A stretch of DNA of 64,000 nucleotides from assembly GCA_037389465.1 (NCBI GenBank), contig JAZARR010000123.1, positions 124,001 through 188,000 of the forward strand, in the 5' to 3' direction. The position numbers were made by a program, and so were the translations under genes. The stretch comes from Baylisascaris procyonis. Taxonomy: Eukaryota; Nematoda; Chromadorea; Rhabditida; Ascarididae. Numbering within the stretch: position 1 is the stretch's first letter; each line of letters opens with the position of its first letter. The notes under the pieces were generated by a model, which searched no databases, had not been told where the DNA came from, and saw only the letters and a program-made list of their open reading frames with translations. This document shows positions 39,095 through 50,863 of this stretch, one piece after another.

Positions 39095-42000
39095 ACGCCT
39101 ACAACACAACGCTCACAAGTTCGGCCCATTCCAAGGTTTGAAATGTTGCAACTTTATTAATGCAGAAAAATCCTCTCGCCCTTTTCCACTGAACGTTCGT
39201 TGGCCAAAGAATAGTGAACTAGATTTACTTCTTGACACCTCGAATATTTTTGTGCGCAGGAAATGCCCATCACTTCCATAATGAAATGTTGTTAGTTACC
39301 TTTAATCCGCGAATGTTGATTCATGTGATTACTTTAATATTTTTCTGCATATTTGTATTTTATTTCTATGACTTGAGTCTAAATCTCATAGGTATCACAA
39401 TTTTTGCACTCATTGACAGGCGATTAGAACAGATTCCTCCGCGTTGTGCCACCTTATCGAATAGTTACAGTAAACATATTTTATCATTCCTTTTATGTGC
39501 TTTTATCTTACGATGCAACGTTATATCTGCACGTACTTACATACTATGCGCATTTACGTTTTCCCATAGGCAGTTTCAAAATGTGAACTACGACAGCCAA
39601 ATGTGTGGATTTTTTAAATATTACCCGCTGCAACGGGTGTTTTGGCACCGCTGAAAAAAAAATACTGCGAAAAATTCAGTCATTTTTCGTCAGATATCTA
39701 AAAATGATAATCACTGCTCTATGCGCGCAAAATATTTAATGGTAGGGGCCAGTTTCCGCTCTTTCATCCTTTTTTCTCTTCACTGACATTCATTCGTTCG
39801 CGAACGTCCCACTCATTTCCCTAACATTTTACAGTTTTTATTGTAAGCAATATTTTTGTATATTTATGCATAATTCTTTTGCAATGAACTAATTGGAAGG
39901 AGTGAAAACGTTGGATTACATAGTTATGATTTGCAAAGATGAGTGGTTTTTTTGCAGTGGTTTAATACGCCTATTTCCCAAATTGAGCAAGAAGAATGTC
40001 TCGAAACCACTTTTTAAACTGGGCGATAAAGTCGGCAACAGGTGGATTATCAATGTGGGTCGCTCCTGCTAGTAATCTGCATTTTATTGCCTTTTCGTTT
40101 ATTTCGAAATGCAACTGTAGTTTGAAAGAACTAAAAACAACCAAATAAGAGAACTGCGTCGTAGCTACGTCTGATAGCTTAACGGTTTCTAGCTTCGTGA
40201 GTCAAAATGGTTCTTCAATAGAAAAGTCAGCGCTATCAACGAAAGATTTTGTTGGTCTTAAATTAGTCAATATAGGTTCAAGCCTACAAGAAAATTGCGG
40301 CATATGTGTTAGCAAAAAGCGTCGCTTTTAGTCGGGGTGTTGTTTTATGTTGCTTTCTCGCGAGGGGACAAACATTTCTTGACCAAAATAACAGCCAGCT
40401 AACATTCGGTATATTCTATGTTTATATTTTCAAATAGTTTTAATAGTACTATCGCATTAGAGATTTAGTGGCGTTCTTCAGTTTATTTGTTAATGGAAAT
40501 TTGATTGATACCGTGAATATAACTCATAACGAGTCAAACATCAAGCGAAATTGTCCTCTGAACTATCAAAAACACAGCGCACTCATTTGGACACCATAGC
40601 CAATTAGAGCGTATTCATCATAATGAATCATTAATAGGGATTAATTGGGAGCGGTGGTTATGGACAGATTTATTTCGCTATTGACGAACGTTCTGAGGAA
40701 CAATTGGGAGTGGCAATTAAGACCGAATCTAAAATACGCAAAGGTAAAACATCAAAGCGGATGATTCTCGAACAAAAGGTATCGTTTATCATCGAATCAA
40801 AGAAAATTTTGAGTTTTTTTTTTATGGTTCACTGTTCAAATCATCTATCATAGTACAATCACGTCAGCACGGTGAATATTAACGTGGCGTATATTTTCAT
40901 TAGAAGAGGTTTTGCATCGAAACAGCTGGTTATGCTTAAAAAGCATATTTGACGCTTTTGTTTTTCCATTTAATAAGTCCACCTATATAGACTGATAACG
41001 GTCAAAAAGGCTCACAAAAAACTGACTGCAAATGGTAAACGAACCACAAAAATTGTCATCGAAAGCGATGTGATAGATTGCGACTTAACAGAGGGAAACA
41101 TAAGCGGCCACTGAATTCGACAGCGATGTGCCCATTATGCAATGAGCATAGAAGAGGAGAGATGAGCATCCTCCACTGATTGATCGCACGATGGATCATC
41201 ATTATTGAACTAGTGAGACCCTTTGAGGAGAGTGTTAGCGAAACTGAAACAGAGAATGCGATTAAATATGAAAGCATTGCAGATATTGGTTCGTCTTCAA
41301 GGACGTTCACATGCACCGCTTATATGGGGTTCGGGTTCCACAGCAAAAGTTAATTACATAATAATGCAATTGTTGTCAAGAAATCTCAGCGACATACGCA
41401 AACAAAGTCCATATAAACGCTTTTCAAGATCGACTACGGGTAGAATTGTTATTCAAGTTGGTTCTTTATCAATTTTTCGAAGATGCTGGCTTCATCTACC
41501 AATTCTATCAGAAATTTCTTCGTCACTATTAGAGAATCTTGTTGCATTGCCGAGAAAATATAACATTGCAATGCTAGCAATGTACTATATTAGTCTCTGA
41601 AAAAGTAAAGAAAATAATTTCATTCTAAAAGTATATGACCAACCACTATGTCTTATACATTGTTTCATTCATACGACTTCCAGGGTATAGCCGGGCTCAG
41701 AGATTTGCATCAAATAGGATATATTCATAGAGACGTGAAGCCCCAAAATATCTGCTTTGGTCTATCAGAAGTGGTAAGTCAAAAGTTGCATTTGCAAGCC
41801 CATTGTAAATATTACATCAAGTATTTAGGCTAGCTTGTGTTTAAAATCTTACTGCTATTAAAAAGGAATTGCGAAATATATTCAAGCCAGCAGTTGACGA
41901 GCGGCACATCATAAATTCCCAATGCTATCTAAAAACATTTAGTTGCAGCAATCATTTATCGCCTGAATATGATTTCAAAAAATCATCTCCCCTTAAATAG

Positions 42001-44482
42001 ATGAACCGTTTTTTAATGTTGAGGAAAAAGGTTTTGAATTCGACATGCACTAATAGAGCATTCGAACACATTCGTTCTCTCGTTATTCACGTGTTACAAC
42101 ATTTTGCAAAAATATGGTGACAATGTTTTGCCCGTGTATATGTCCATCAGCTGAAACTCTAAACCACCATTTGAGAATGGGCGAATTAGCAATCCTTTTT
42201 TCCCGCTAATAAGCTAATAAAATGTCTTAGTCCACTCAGCGAGGGACCGATAACGCCAAACATTTCCGGACCTGATATGCAACATATGTGCCTGATCAGC
42301 ATACACAATTTCGAACTGAACTTCTATTTTCGAATGTGAATTCGGTCATCCAACGAAGAAATAAGTTAGGACATCGTGAATCGGCCGGAAACAAAGTTGG
42401 ACTGTGCAACATTTAGAAGATTGAGCCGCATAAAGTGATATGATATCGGCCCTCCTACTATTATCTCGAAAAAGTTGAAACTATTGGACGATAGTTTCTA
42501 TGAAAGTGAAGGATAAGTTTTACAGCAAATCATTGCTAAGACATAGAAGCGCATTTTGAGAGATCGCATGTCTTCTGAGATTCTTTTAACGCGCTGATCT
42601 AATGGTATGAAATTGCAGAGAGCGCTTTTCAAACAAGTTTCCATTATACCATTAGCTATTTGTTAATGAATGGCTCTCTTAAATGAAGCAAATAGAGTTT
42701 TGAAATCACGAAGCGCTGCAGAGCAAACACCGATTGATTCTCGTTGACTTCGGCTTGGCAAGGCGTTTTCGTTATTCAAACGGTCAGACTCGACCATTGC
42801 GTGAAGGCTGTGGCTTCCGTGGAACGACAATCTATGCGTCTTTACGATCTCATGAGGGCATGGATTTAGGTCCGTCCGATGACTTGATTAGCCTCTACTA
42901 TTCAGCTATCGAAATGGTTCGAGGATCAGTGCCATGGAAGCGAGCATTACATTCATCGGATATTAAACTGGCGAAATTCCAAATGGTACACGTTGGTCTA
43001 TTATGAAGTCATTTCTGCTAGCAACATCTATATTCCTTTTAACTGGAGTGTTATGAGTTCCATTTAAGAATGCCATGAATGTAATATAGTGCGATGTGTT
43101 CATTTCTTCCAACTGCTCGGTTTTAACCTTTCTTTCTGTGAAATTTTATTAATGTTGATTATTTGTTTCGAATTGCAGCAGGAAGATGATTTCCGTGCAG
43201 TCTCGAAGTATGTTGGTGAAGGTTTTCGAGAATTGGGTCGAGCGGTTACATGTATGGATGCGGACGATGAACCCAACTACTATGAACTACAAAAGGTTAT
43301 GATGGTATGCTTCTTTAATGTTATTTTGCACACTACAGTAGATATTCCGATGAATTTGGCGCGTAGTGTAGATAAGATTTCTGAGCAATTTTGCACCTTA
43401 CTAGTACAATGACTCCTAAAAGCGCACTAAACTCATTCACGCGATGCGTCATACGAGGTTTTATTCACCATGCATTATGTGTTCCTCGTACGGTTTGTCC
43501 GTGTGTCTATCGTGTCAAGCCAGAGTTCCTACACCACACTGGAAAGGATTCAAGGGTAAGTTCTCAAAGCTGATCGCTATTTCAAAAGTCTGTCCTCTTC
43601 CTCACGGTGTTTTCTGGACGTTCCCTGCGACGTTTGTATGTTCATATTTTCAGGTTTCGAAATTCCAAAAAATTCTGAAGGTTTTAATCTTGCATCTCTG
43701 AAGTGGCTGTTAGTGACCGAGAATCACAAAAGCAATCTTGTCTTCTTTTAAGAATCAACTTTCCGGCACTGTCAGCAGCACTGCAATTCCACTCCTCGGA
43801 ATAGGAATGATTTTCTATATGTGCAATAATAGGCACAGTACAATCCTCTCAGTGGCATTTTTCCACTTGTTTTGTCATGCTTTAGAGTTTATGAAGTATT
43901 GTTCTTTTAGAAACGTTCTGCATTTTGTCATCGCTTTTTTTGGACCGATTCTTTCATACAATCTAATTTATCGTTGCAACAACGCAGCAATATGTACAGG
44001 CATCAGTGAACATTCAGGATTCGCAGTGTGGAATGATTCGGACATGTGTGTCTGTCTACATCTTACGTCAGAACTGATCTCATCTTTTAGCATGCATCAC
44101 TCATTTCAAAAGTATTCTAATTTCAATCCCCGGAGTGCAGCAGGCTTGCTCAGCTGAATTCTTTGATGAGTTTGACAGCAATTTATCAACTGAACTGCTA
44201 GAGTTTATTCCTACTCTGTTTCAAGCCCCGGAAGGGCTCAGTGTGTTGGAATATAAATTCCAGGCTCGCTCAAGCCTTGAAAGGAATCTCTTCTTACACT
44301 GTTGTTTCTCGGGAAGGAGTGTTATTTTGTCAAATGATGCTCGAATTTATGTAATTTGCTGGATTTGTGCAAGTTTTCAGGAATTCACTGCTAATCGTCC
44401 TCTCAGTGACCCATACGACTGGGATAACGACTTTGAAGAAGTTCACCAGGAGCATCATCTCAATCGGCACTTGCGGTATTGA
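39095..44482 (+). CDS. CK1/TTBK-type protein kinase, worm family
   Basis: Eight exons in phase: 39095-39135, 39958-40054, 40638-40743, 41239-41456, 41684-41773, 42722-42985, 43179-43304, 44381-44482 (TGA). They give about 347 residues; the first exon with the ATG was not found. Kinase landmarks appear in order: GxGxxG loop as GSGGYG, VAIK lysine, HRDVKPQN catalytic loop, VDFGLAR metal-binding loop, and the CK1-style activation segment (FRGTTIYASL, HEGMDLGPSDDL) without the usual APE. VPWK follows, and the protein ends DPYDWDNDFEEV, typical of tau-tubulin-kinase-like worm kinases. The helix-C region reads RLNMKALQIL where relatives have a Glu after Met, so the usual salt-bridge Glu appears to be Lys. 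Family knowledge suggests a cytosolic Ser/Thr kinase, with many such worm genes expressed in the male germ line; no expression evidence is visible here. The small 39095-39135 exon is supported only by splice sites and phase. Confidence 0.9.
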
Positions 44483-45062
44483 TCGAGCTAATCACCAAAA
44501 GATAGCCTCGTTGTCTAAGAAAAATAAGTTATGCTCTTTAGTGACATTTATTTGCGCATATTATCGCCAGTAAAGAGTTATTTTCATTCATTGATTATGA
44601 TGCACATTGCTGCACATCTGCATGTTGTTGCTGCTACCATAACACTGATCAACGGCTTCTGACATTTCAGTCTCCAGGAAGTATTTTTGGAAATTCGTTG
44701 CCTGAGATCGAGAGGAACCTCGAAACTTCCTTCACCACATTTGAATGTTTAAGTCTAGAGTTTAAGTCACAGGTTTTCCACCACTGTGGAAACCAGGGGA
44801 TTCGATTACGACCTGGCTGGTTGCTATTACCGCATATCAAGTACAGTCACTAATGAAGTGCATCCCTAGCAACCTAGTTCCCATTGAAAATATCATCTAT
44901 AAAACACTTTCATCGATTTTATTTTATATAAGAGCCAGGTCATCACAACGTTCGATATATATAATAGCACGATACATCGGTTTATTCACTGAGCAGATAG
45001 ACATTTAAATTTGTTTGCTAATGATATACTTACTATGCACAAAAAGTAGTTGTAAGGTGTGC
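44483..45062. other. Convergent 3' flanks, kinase and PLA2
   Basis: It lies between the kinase stop (44482, +) and the second PLA2 stop (45063, -). A variant AATAAG at about 44522 may serve the kinase, and an AATAAA on the other strand serves the PLA2. No gene seen. Confidence 0.5.
44981..44986 (-). promoter_or_regulatory. Polyadenylation signal AATAAA
   Basis: AATAAA on the minus strand about 77 bases past the stop codon of the PLA2 gene ending at 45063. Confidence 0.55.
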
Positions 45063-46718
45063 TTATTTGCACGGAGGTTTCGTGAGCGGTTTTGGGTATT
45101 GGGCTTGACACATCGTGAACGTTTTGTCACATTCGCATAGTGCTTCCTTACAAGCCGATTGTCCCGCTGAAACATCACAAGGAAAACATAGATCGTTTTT
45201 CAACATGCTACATAACGTGATCTCAGTTTTAGGCATATTCAAAAATAGATTGAAAGTGCGTCTAAATTCCCTGGTTGCATATTTTTGAGCTGTACATAGG
45301 ATGAAAGAAGCTAAGGAATAATTGGAAAAGCATTAGGTAGTTTTACTCGTTTCATTGCTTTCAACCAATAAGCTCAACTCAATTCGATGATTCCTACTGG
45401 CGAAAGCAAAAAAGATCAACTATGGATGAAAAAACAAAATGAGTTCTGAAGGAAGAAACTGTTGTTCCAGAGGAACATAGAGCGATCGCATAAGGATACC
45501 TTCAGATTGTAAGACCTCATCGGTGAGATAGAGCATTACGGGACTTTTACACGTCGCAGCAAAACTAAGCCATCTTCTGGCAACATCTACACCATAACTA
45601 AATGCGATTTTAAGCAATCATATACTTTTTTTGGATATGAACAAACCAATTTCTATGGCTTTTGGACGACGTTCGATTCACTTGCACAAGATGAAGTTTC
45701 CTTTTTATTCTGCAAATTGCTGCTGTTCGTTTGTTAAGTGTGCCTAACGAGATGATGAACCAAATTCGCAGTAATTTCCTATCGGATTTCCTGTAGAAGG
45801 AATTTTCACATGGATTTATAGGTGTAATGTAGAAAAATGGATACCTCTGCAAAAAATTGTGCTTTTAACACAATCCCATTTATATGCGGTGAAGTAGAGC
45901 AGTGGAGATGATGAGCACCCATGTTTCGCTATCACATCACCATAACAATTATCGTGATGCATGCAACACCTGCAATGCCAACGATTGCAGTCGACAGGTT
46001 GCTGAGTTCAGGACAAAAGTGACAAGATTAATCAACTGATAGATTCATCACATCCGCAGGGTGAGATTGAGAAAAATTAAACCTTTTTTTTATCGCTGAT
46101 TTCAGCTATACTACAAAAGCGCTGACTATGTGGAGGAAAGAAAAGATTATCCGGGATGAAAATCTTTTCAGAAAATAGTTCACACTACTAAGGTGAGATG
46201 AAGTGTTTCTTGCAAACAAAGGTCATAATTTTGTATCAGTGGTGCTATAGAAGTGAAAATAACATACTGAGAATGTGGTGCTACAATATTAAATTTTCTG
46301 CATTTTTTCCGACCAGCTCTATTCCGAAGACGGATGTTATCAAAGTTATTTAAAGGAGCAAAGCTACTGAGGGAATCTTTTAGAGATCAGAGTCTTAATG
46401 TTTTAGTAAAAGAAAAGATATAACGAACTCATCAATGCCATCAACGGGTGTCCCTGAACCTCCGAATCCACAGTAGCACCCGTATCCGTTGTAGACGAGT
46501 GCAGTGTAGTGCAGAACGCATTCGGCCATCCCCTGCATGTTCCACATGGCCTTAGTTGATACCACAAGAGAGGAATTATCGGGATCAAACTGCGGCACTA
46601 TCAAGTGAGACTCACGAAGAGAGTCTGCTTGAGCCTGTGGAACTACTGCGGCAATCTCTTGTACACTTCTTGCGAAAACCGAAGCGACTGTGAACAGAAG
46701 AGACCAAAATGCATTCAT
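45063..46718 (-). CDS. Secreted phospholipase A2
   Basis: Three exons (46718-46429, 45969-45845, 45166-45063) in phase give about 172 residues. The ATG follows directly on a CTTTACAG acceptor, so the mRNA may be trans-spliced there. A signal peptide (MNAFWSLLFTVASVFA) is followed by a roughly 50-residue stretch that may be a propeptide. The calcium loop is YGCYCGFGGSGTPVDGID, the active site CCMHHDNCY with the His-Asp pair intact, and CECDK near the C-terminus supplies the second active-site Asp. By family it hydrolyses the sn-2 ester of glycerophospholipids outside the cell, using calcium and disulfide support. The last C-terminal segment is Pro/Lys-rich. Intron positions and phases match those of the PLA2-like gene at 35.1-37.1 kb, including GTTCGT donors after exon 1 and 125-base second exons, which points to a duplicate pair. 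Confidence 0.93.
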
Positions 46719-48198
46719 CTGTAAAGAAAAAGCTGATTTCAGAGTTAGTTTTACGGCTGTTGGGAATCGTCACATCACTCCACTCTAATTGCTGAAAACA
46801 GTATATGTGAATAGAACAGCTCTCTCCTGAGAGAAATCTTACAGCAATTATTCGGTTTGTTTTTCATTTGCCTAGAAGGGTTAAAAATTGTGGAAGCGTA
46901 TTATATTTTTAGAAGTTTAGTGAGTGGATTTGCAAAGTGTAGAAAGCAGATACACAAACGAGAGGGGTTCATCAACTCCCAACATAGCGTAGTGGAACCA
47001 CAACAGCAATTACAGTACATCAAAGGTATACTGCACTATGGGACTGTATAAATACTGCGAAGATAACACAACCTTTAACCGCTATCACAGCAAATCACCC
47101 AATATTCAAACATTCCATCAGTTCGCTATATTTTACTTAGATAAGCATTTATTGCTGCAAATGGTGTGATTGACGTCGCCAATAAAATGACAAAAACGTG
47201 GCTGAAAAACAATTAAACAAGAAAAGAGAAAATTGTGCTGTAAGAGTTAATGCCATGCACACCTTTGCATAATGCCTTTTTTTCGATCAGCAAGTTGAAG
47301 GCTATCAACTAAAAATAAAACCGGTGGAATCATGCCTTCATATACTAATTGAAATGTCGACCGCGCAAACTTTCCGCTAAATATTCGTTTTCTATGACCG
47401 GATTATTGCATACTAAAAATTTGATTCAAATGAAATGAAAATCCGATAGGCAAGAATAAGGTACAAGTTTTTCACCGCCTTTCTATTGCTAAGTTCGCCC
47501 CCAACTTGCATCAAGTTCATGCATCGAGTGCTTATTCTGTTTGCCTCAGTTTTTTAAACCGATTGCCTCAGTTTTTTAAACTCGCACATACTCAATGTCT
47601 ATAGTCAATAAGAAGCGCTCTAAAAAGTTGTGTGTTTTTCCAGTTTCAGCTAAATTTCAGGGAGATCATTTAATGAGAATTTCAAATGAATTCGAAATTT
47701 TTCCCATCGACGCATATCGAATTGTTGCTGTCTGTAAAAAATATCAAGCGGAATCACGTGAAAATGATTGACGTATATCAAAAGAAAGCATAAAAAAATT
47801 TGTAGTTTAGCCAGCTGAACAAAAGTGCACAGCAATAAGATGCCAATCCAAATAATGAGGGACGATAACAGTCTTAGAAAGACAAACAGTCTGATTATCG
47901 CAAATAAAAAATTTCTATTCTGATTTTTTGCACTCATGGCGATAAAAATTTAATCTCGTAGCAAAAGGGGCAACAAGGACGGCGCCAGTTCCTACTTTAT
48001 TTAGGAGCGTTTAAGAGAACAAAAATTGATGATCACTCCCGGATGCACTGCAACTGCCGGCGGATTATTGAGAGTGTGATGCAAAGAAGGAATATGAAGT
48101 TATACTACGGTGGGCATCCTCGAAGAATGCCCTCCAAAGACTGAAACATTCATGAAGAAAGCTTTGAGGACGATTTGACCATCGAAGATATCAAATGA
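46719..48198. other. 5' flank of the second PLA2
   Basis: Upstream region of the minus-strand PLA2. I see no gene. A 19-base sequence beginning TTGCCTCAG is directly repeated within about 22 bases near 47540-47580. Confidence 0.5.
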
Positions 48199-48350
48199 GG
48201 CCTTGATTATCCTCTACTATTCAGCTACCGAAATAGTTCAAGTACCAGTGCCATGGAAGCGAGCATTACATTCATCGAATATTAAAATGGTGAAATCCCA
48301 AATGGTAGACGTTGACTTATTGTGCCACCGTTTGTGCTGACAGCAATCAA
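48199..48350 (+). pseudogene. Kinase exon fragment
   Basis: This matches the 3' half of the kinase exon at 42881-42985 and some bases of its following intron, in the same orientation. The shared stretch covering SAIEMV...VPWKRALHSS is nearly identical at the DNA level, with substitutions such as ATC to ACC and GGA to GTA. Neither the upstream half of the exon (activation segment) nor the other kinase exons are present nearby, so it cannot encode a kinase. Retention of the GTA donor region and intron sequence argues for genomic duplication rather than retroposition. Confidence 0.8.
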
Positions 48351-48645
48351 AAGAGTCATTTATTAATAAGCAGCTAAGAGCAAAAGGAAAAGTGCTCTCT
48401 GCAATTAGAAGTCATCAAATCAACGCGTTGCAAGAATATCAGGATTCATGCCACCTCCCAAAATGCCCTTTCTATGCCAACAACAATTTATATTGCCTCC
48501 TTCCTCCCCTAGTCATTCCATTTTGTTGTTATCTGCCCTCTTCAACTGCAAAGCTTATTACACCCTGGATCGTTTTAAACCTGCATAACCCCGTAACTGT
48601 TTAAGCGTGAAACGAACAAAGAAATGAACGGATAAGCGTGCTCGC

Positions 48646-49900
48646 AGTTGAAAAAAGTCAACAAAAAATCTGCAAAATGTCCCAATCAGTCAAAGATAAT
48701 AATTCCAGCTTGAGTTCTTATAATTTGAACTAATTTGCACTGACTTAATTCGATTCAATAAAACCCATCAAAGTATGAAATGGGGATGAGAGGAAGGAAC
48801 AAGAGGAAGGAAAAAGAAACGCTCGAAAAATTAAAAAAATGAGGTGTTATTAGATATAAAACGAAAAAGGGTATTTTAGCACCCGATACAAGAGGCAGCA
48901 GATCGATCTTATCACTGCCCCTCTCCCATCCTCCTCCTCCTTCTCCCCCTTCACATTTTCTTTAAAGGATGTGGCAAAGATGACCATATATATAAATAAC
49001 TTCGAACTATATTTTGGACTCAAAAATAGAGAGGAATTCGATGATCAAAAATACCGCTAACATAATGAAAGCTACTGCATTTTTTATTCACAATGAACTT
49101 CCCCTCACAAATGGCAATCGTAGAGCCCGATTGGGAAGTATAACAAAAAACAGGAAATCGGTTTTCCTTCAGGAGAATTGAATAATGCTCAAGCAGATAG
49201 ATATCTACCGAAGTAGAGGATAGATCAAATCAGTGAAACGAACAGGAAATAACAAACTCTCAGCTCTCTCTAATAATACTCATTCAAGCACACCATTCTC
49301 TGAATAAAAATCAGCTAAGCAAATTTACGATCTGTGCTTTTTTTATAACCGAATTCTCTCACAAGCTCCCCAATGTTGAGAAAAAATTTGGTCGCTTCCA
49401 CTGAATAAAAAATGTCACGAAGATAGAAAAAAGAAAAAGCAGCACAATATAAACTGCAAATGGTAGCCAACCTTGTCCAAATAGGGTAAATTCCGAAATA
49501 CGGCAATGTTTTCGCCCAGATAATGTAAAGCCCGATAATCGGTGATCTCCAAAAGGGCATTTTGTGCTGATCTTCACCAGATTTCTGCGCCGCCATCTGT
49601 TATCTGAAAACAGCAACAGGTGAATTAGAAAATTTTGCGGGTGCCTCTATGTCTAAAGGCGTTATTAAATAATAACCGAGTACAAAATAAAAATACGTAA
49701 CTCTTATTAAATAACAATACAAAAAAGACAAGTAAATTGATGTCGTTTCACATGCAAGAATGATAGCTGATAAATCAATGCCTTATGTTCAGCGACCGCC
49801 GAATGCTAGAATGCGATCAATATAACGTAGACCACCGATCATCTTGTTTCAGAGCATTATTTATGCTAATAAAACTATGCATCATTAACAATTTTATGGG
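48646..49900 (-). pseudogene. Duplicated NHR exon with flanking introns
   Basis: About 1.2 kb is a diverged copy of 23010-24232, which covers receptor exon 23935-23798 and both flanks, in the same orientation. Shared landmarks include AGCTTGAGTTCTTATAATTT at 48703 and 23068, the polypyrimidine tract, and the exon itself at about 49475-49607. The copied exon still shows a KMPFWRS motif and AKT, but it has a 5-base deletion near its start and a 1-base deletion before the signature segment, and Asp in DWAK has become Ile. It cannot be spliced into a receptor. No other receptor exon lies nearby. Confidence 0.88.
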
Positions 49901-50091
49901 TATTAAAATAAGTTGAGATTTGTATAAAGAAAGATTTTATTGTAAAAATTTGAATATTTATTTAATGAAATTTTGTAGATAAATTTTCATTAACGATTGC
50001 ATTGAACGCTCTGAAATATTTTCTAGTTTTTATAAATGGAAGGTAGTTGTTTCAACTTTCTCTCTTCATTGAAGTTTCATCTTTCATAGAG

Positions 50092-50788
50092 ATGACGAAG
50101 TGTCAACGATGGAGAGGCTTCGAGATTATGATCGTTATTCATATATTTATCATAAAATTTTAGTTATGAAGAAATTAATCAACTTAAAGGTGAGCAAAGT
50201 TTATTTGGGGAGATTAATTTCATATTAAAGATGGTTTGTTATTTGATGTTGGAGGTTATATCAATGAACAAATATCTTTGAACTGACAATATTTTAGGTA
50301 ATAAAAAACCAAAGAAGAAAATTAGTGGAGGTCCGCCGGTGAAACGCGACGCTACAAATGAAGAAGTTACTATATCGCCGGATGAGCCAAAAACTATGAA
50401 CATAACGGTATGCATAGCGAAGAATGCATTACTATGGCTTCATTCAACTTGATTTCATCTTATTTTCATTGTCTTCGGTTTCCTTTTAAAATTGAGTCAC
50501 TTTTAAGAATACCTTTTTGTGGGAATTTTGTTTTTTGTTCGATCGATGGAATACGTTCATATTACGTTTATGCGGTCATAGGACTAGAGAACTCGATGGC
50601 TTTCTTATGGATTTACAGACTTCCATTTAATTTAGGCTGCTTACTCAAACGAACCAAATCAGATGCAGGAATAGAACACTGCCGAACGCTCATATGACAA
50701 AGACTGCACAAAATAAATGTCCCCCCCTAAACCTTATTTCACTTTCACTCAGCCATGTTCACGGGTCAACATGTTTAGTACATATCAA

Positions 50789-50863
<75 letters not shown>

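Noticed and set aside
39232..39654. 140-codon plus-strand ORF with hydrophobic stretches
   Set aside because: It lies in the kinase intron between 39135 and 39958 and has no splice link or recognisable motif; similar-length chance ORFs occur elsewhere in the window.
43391..44372. ORFs of 60-139 codons, including a Cys-rich one at 43444
   Set aside because: They fall in the last kinase intron; joining exon 43179-43304 directly to 44381-44482 keeps phase and gives the expected DPYDW ending.
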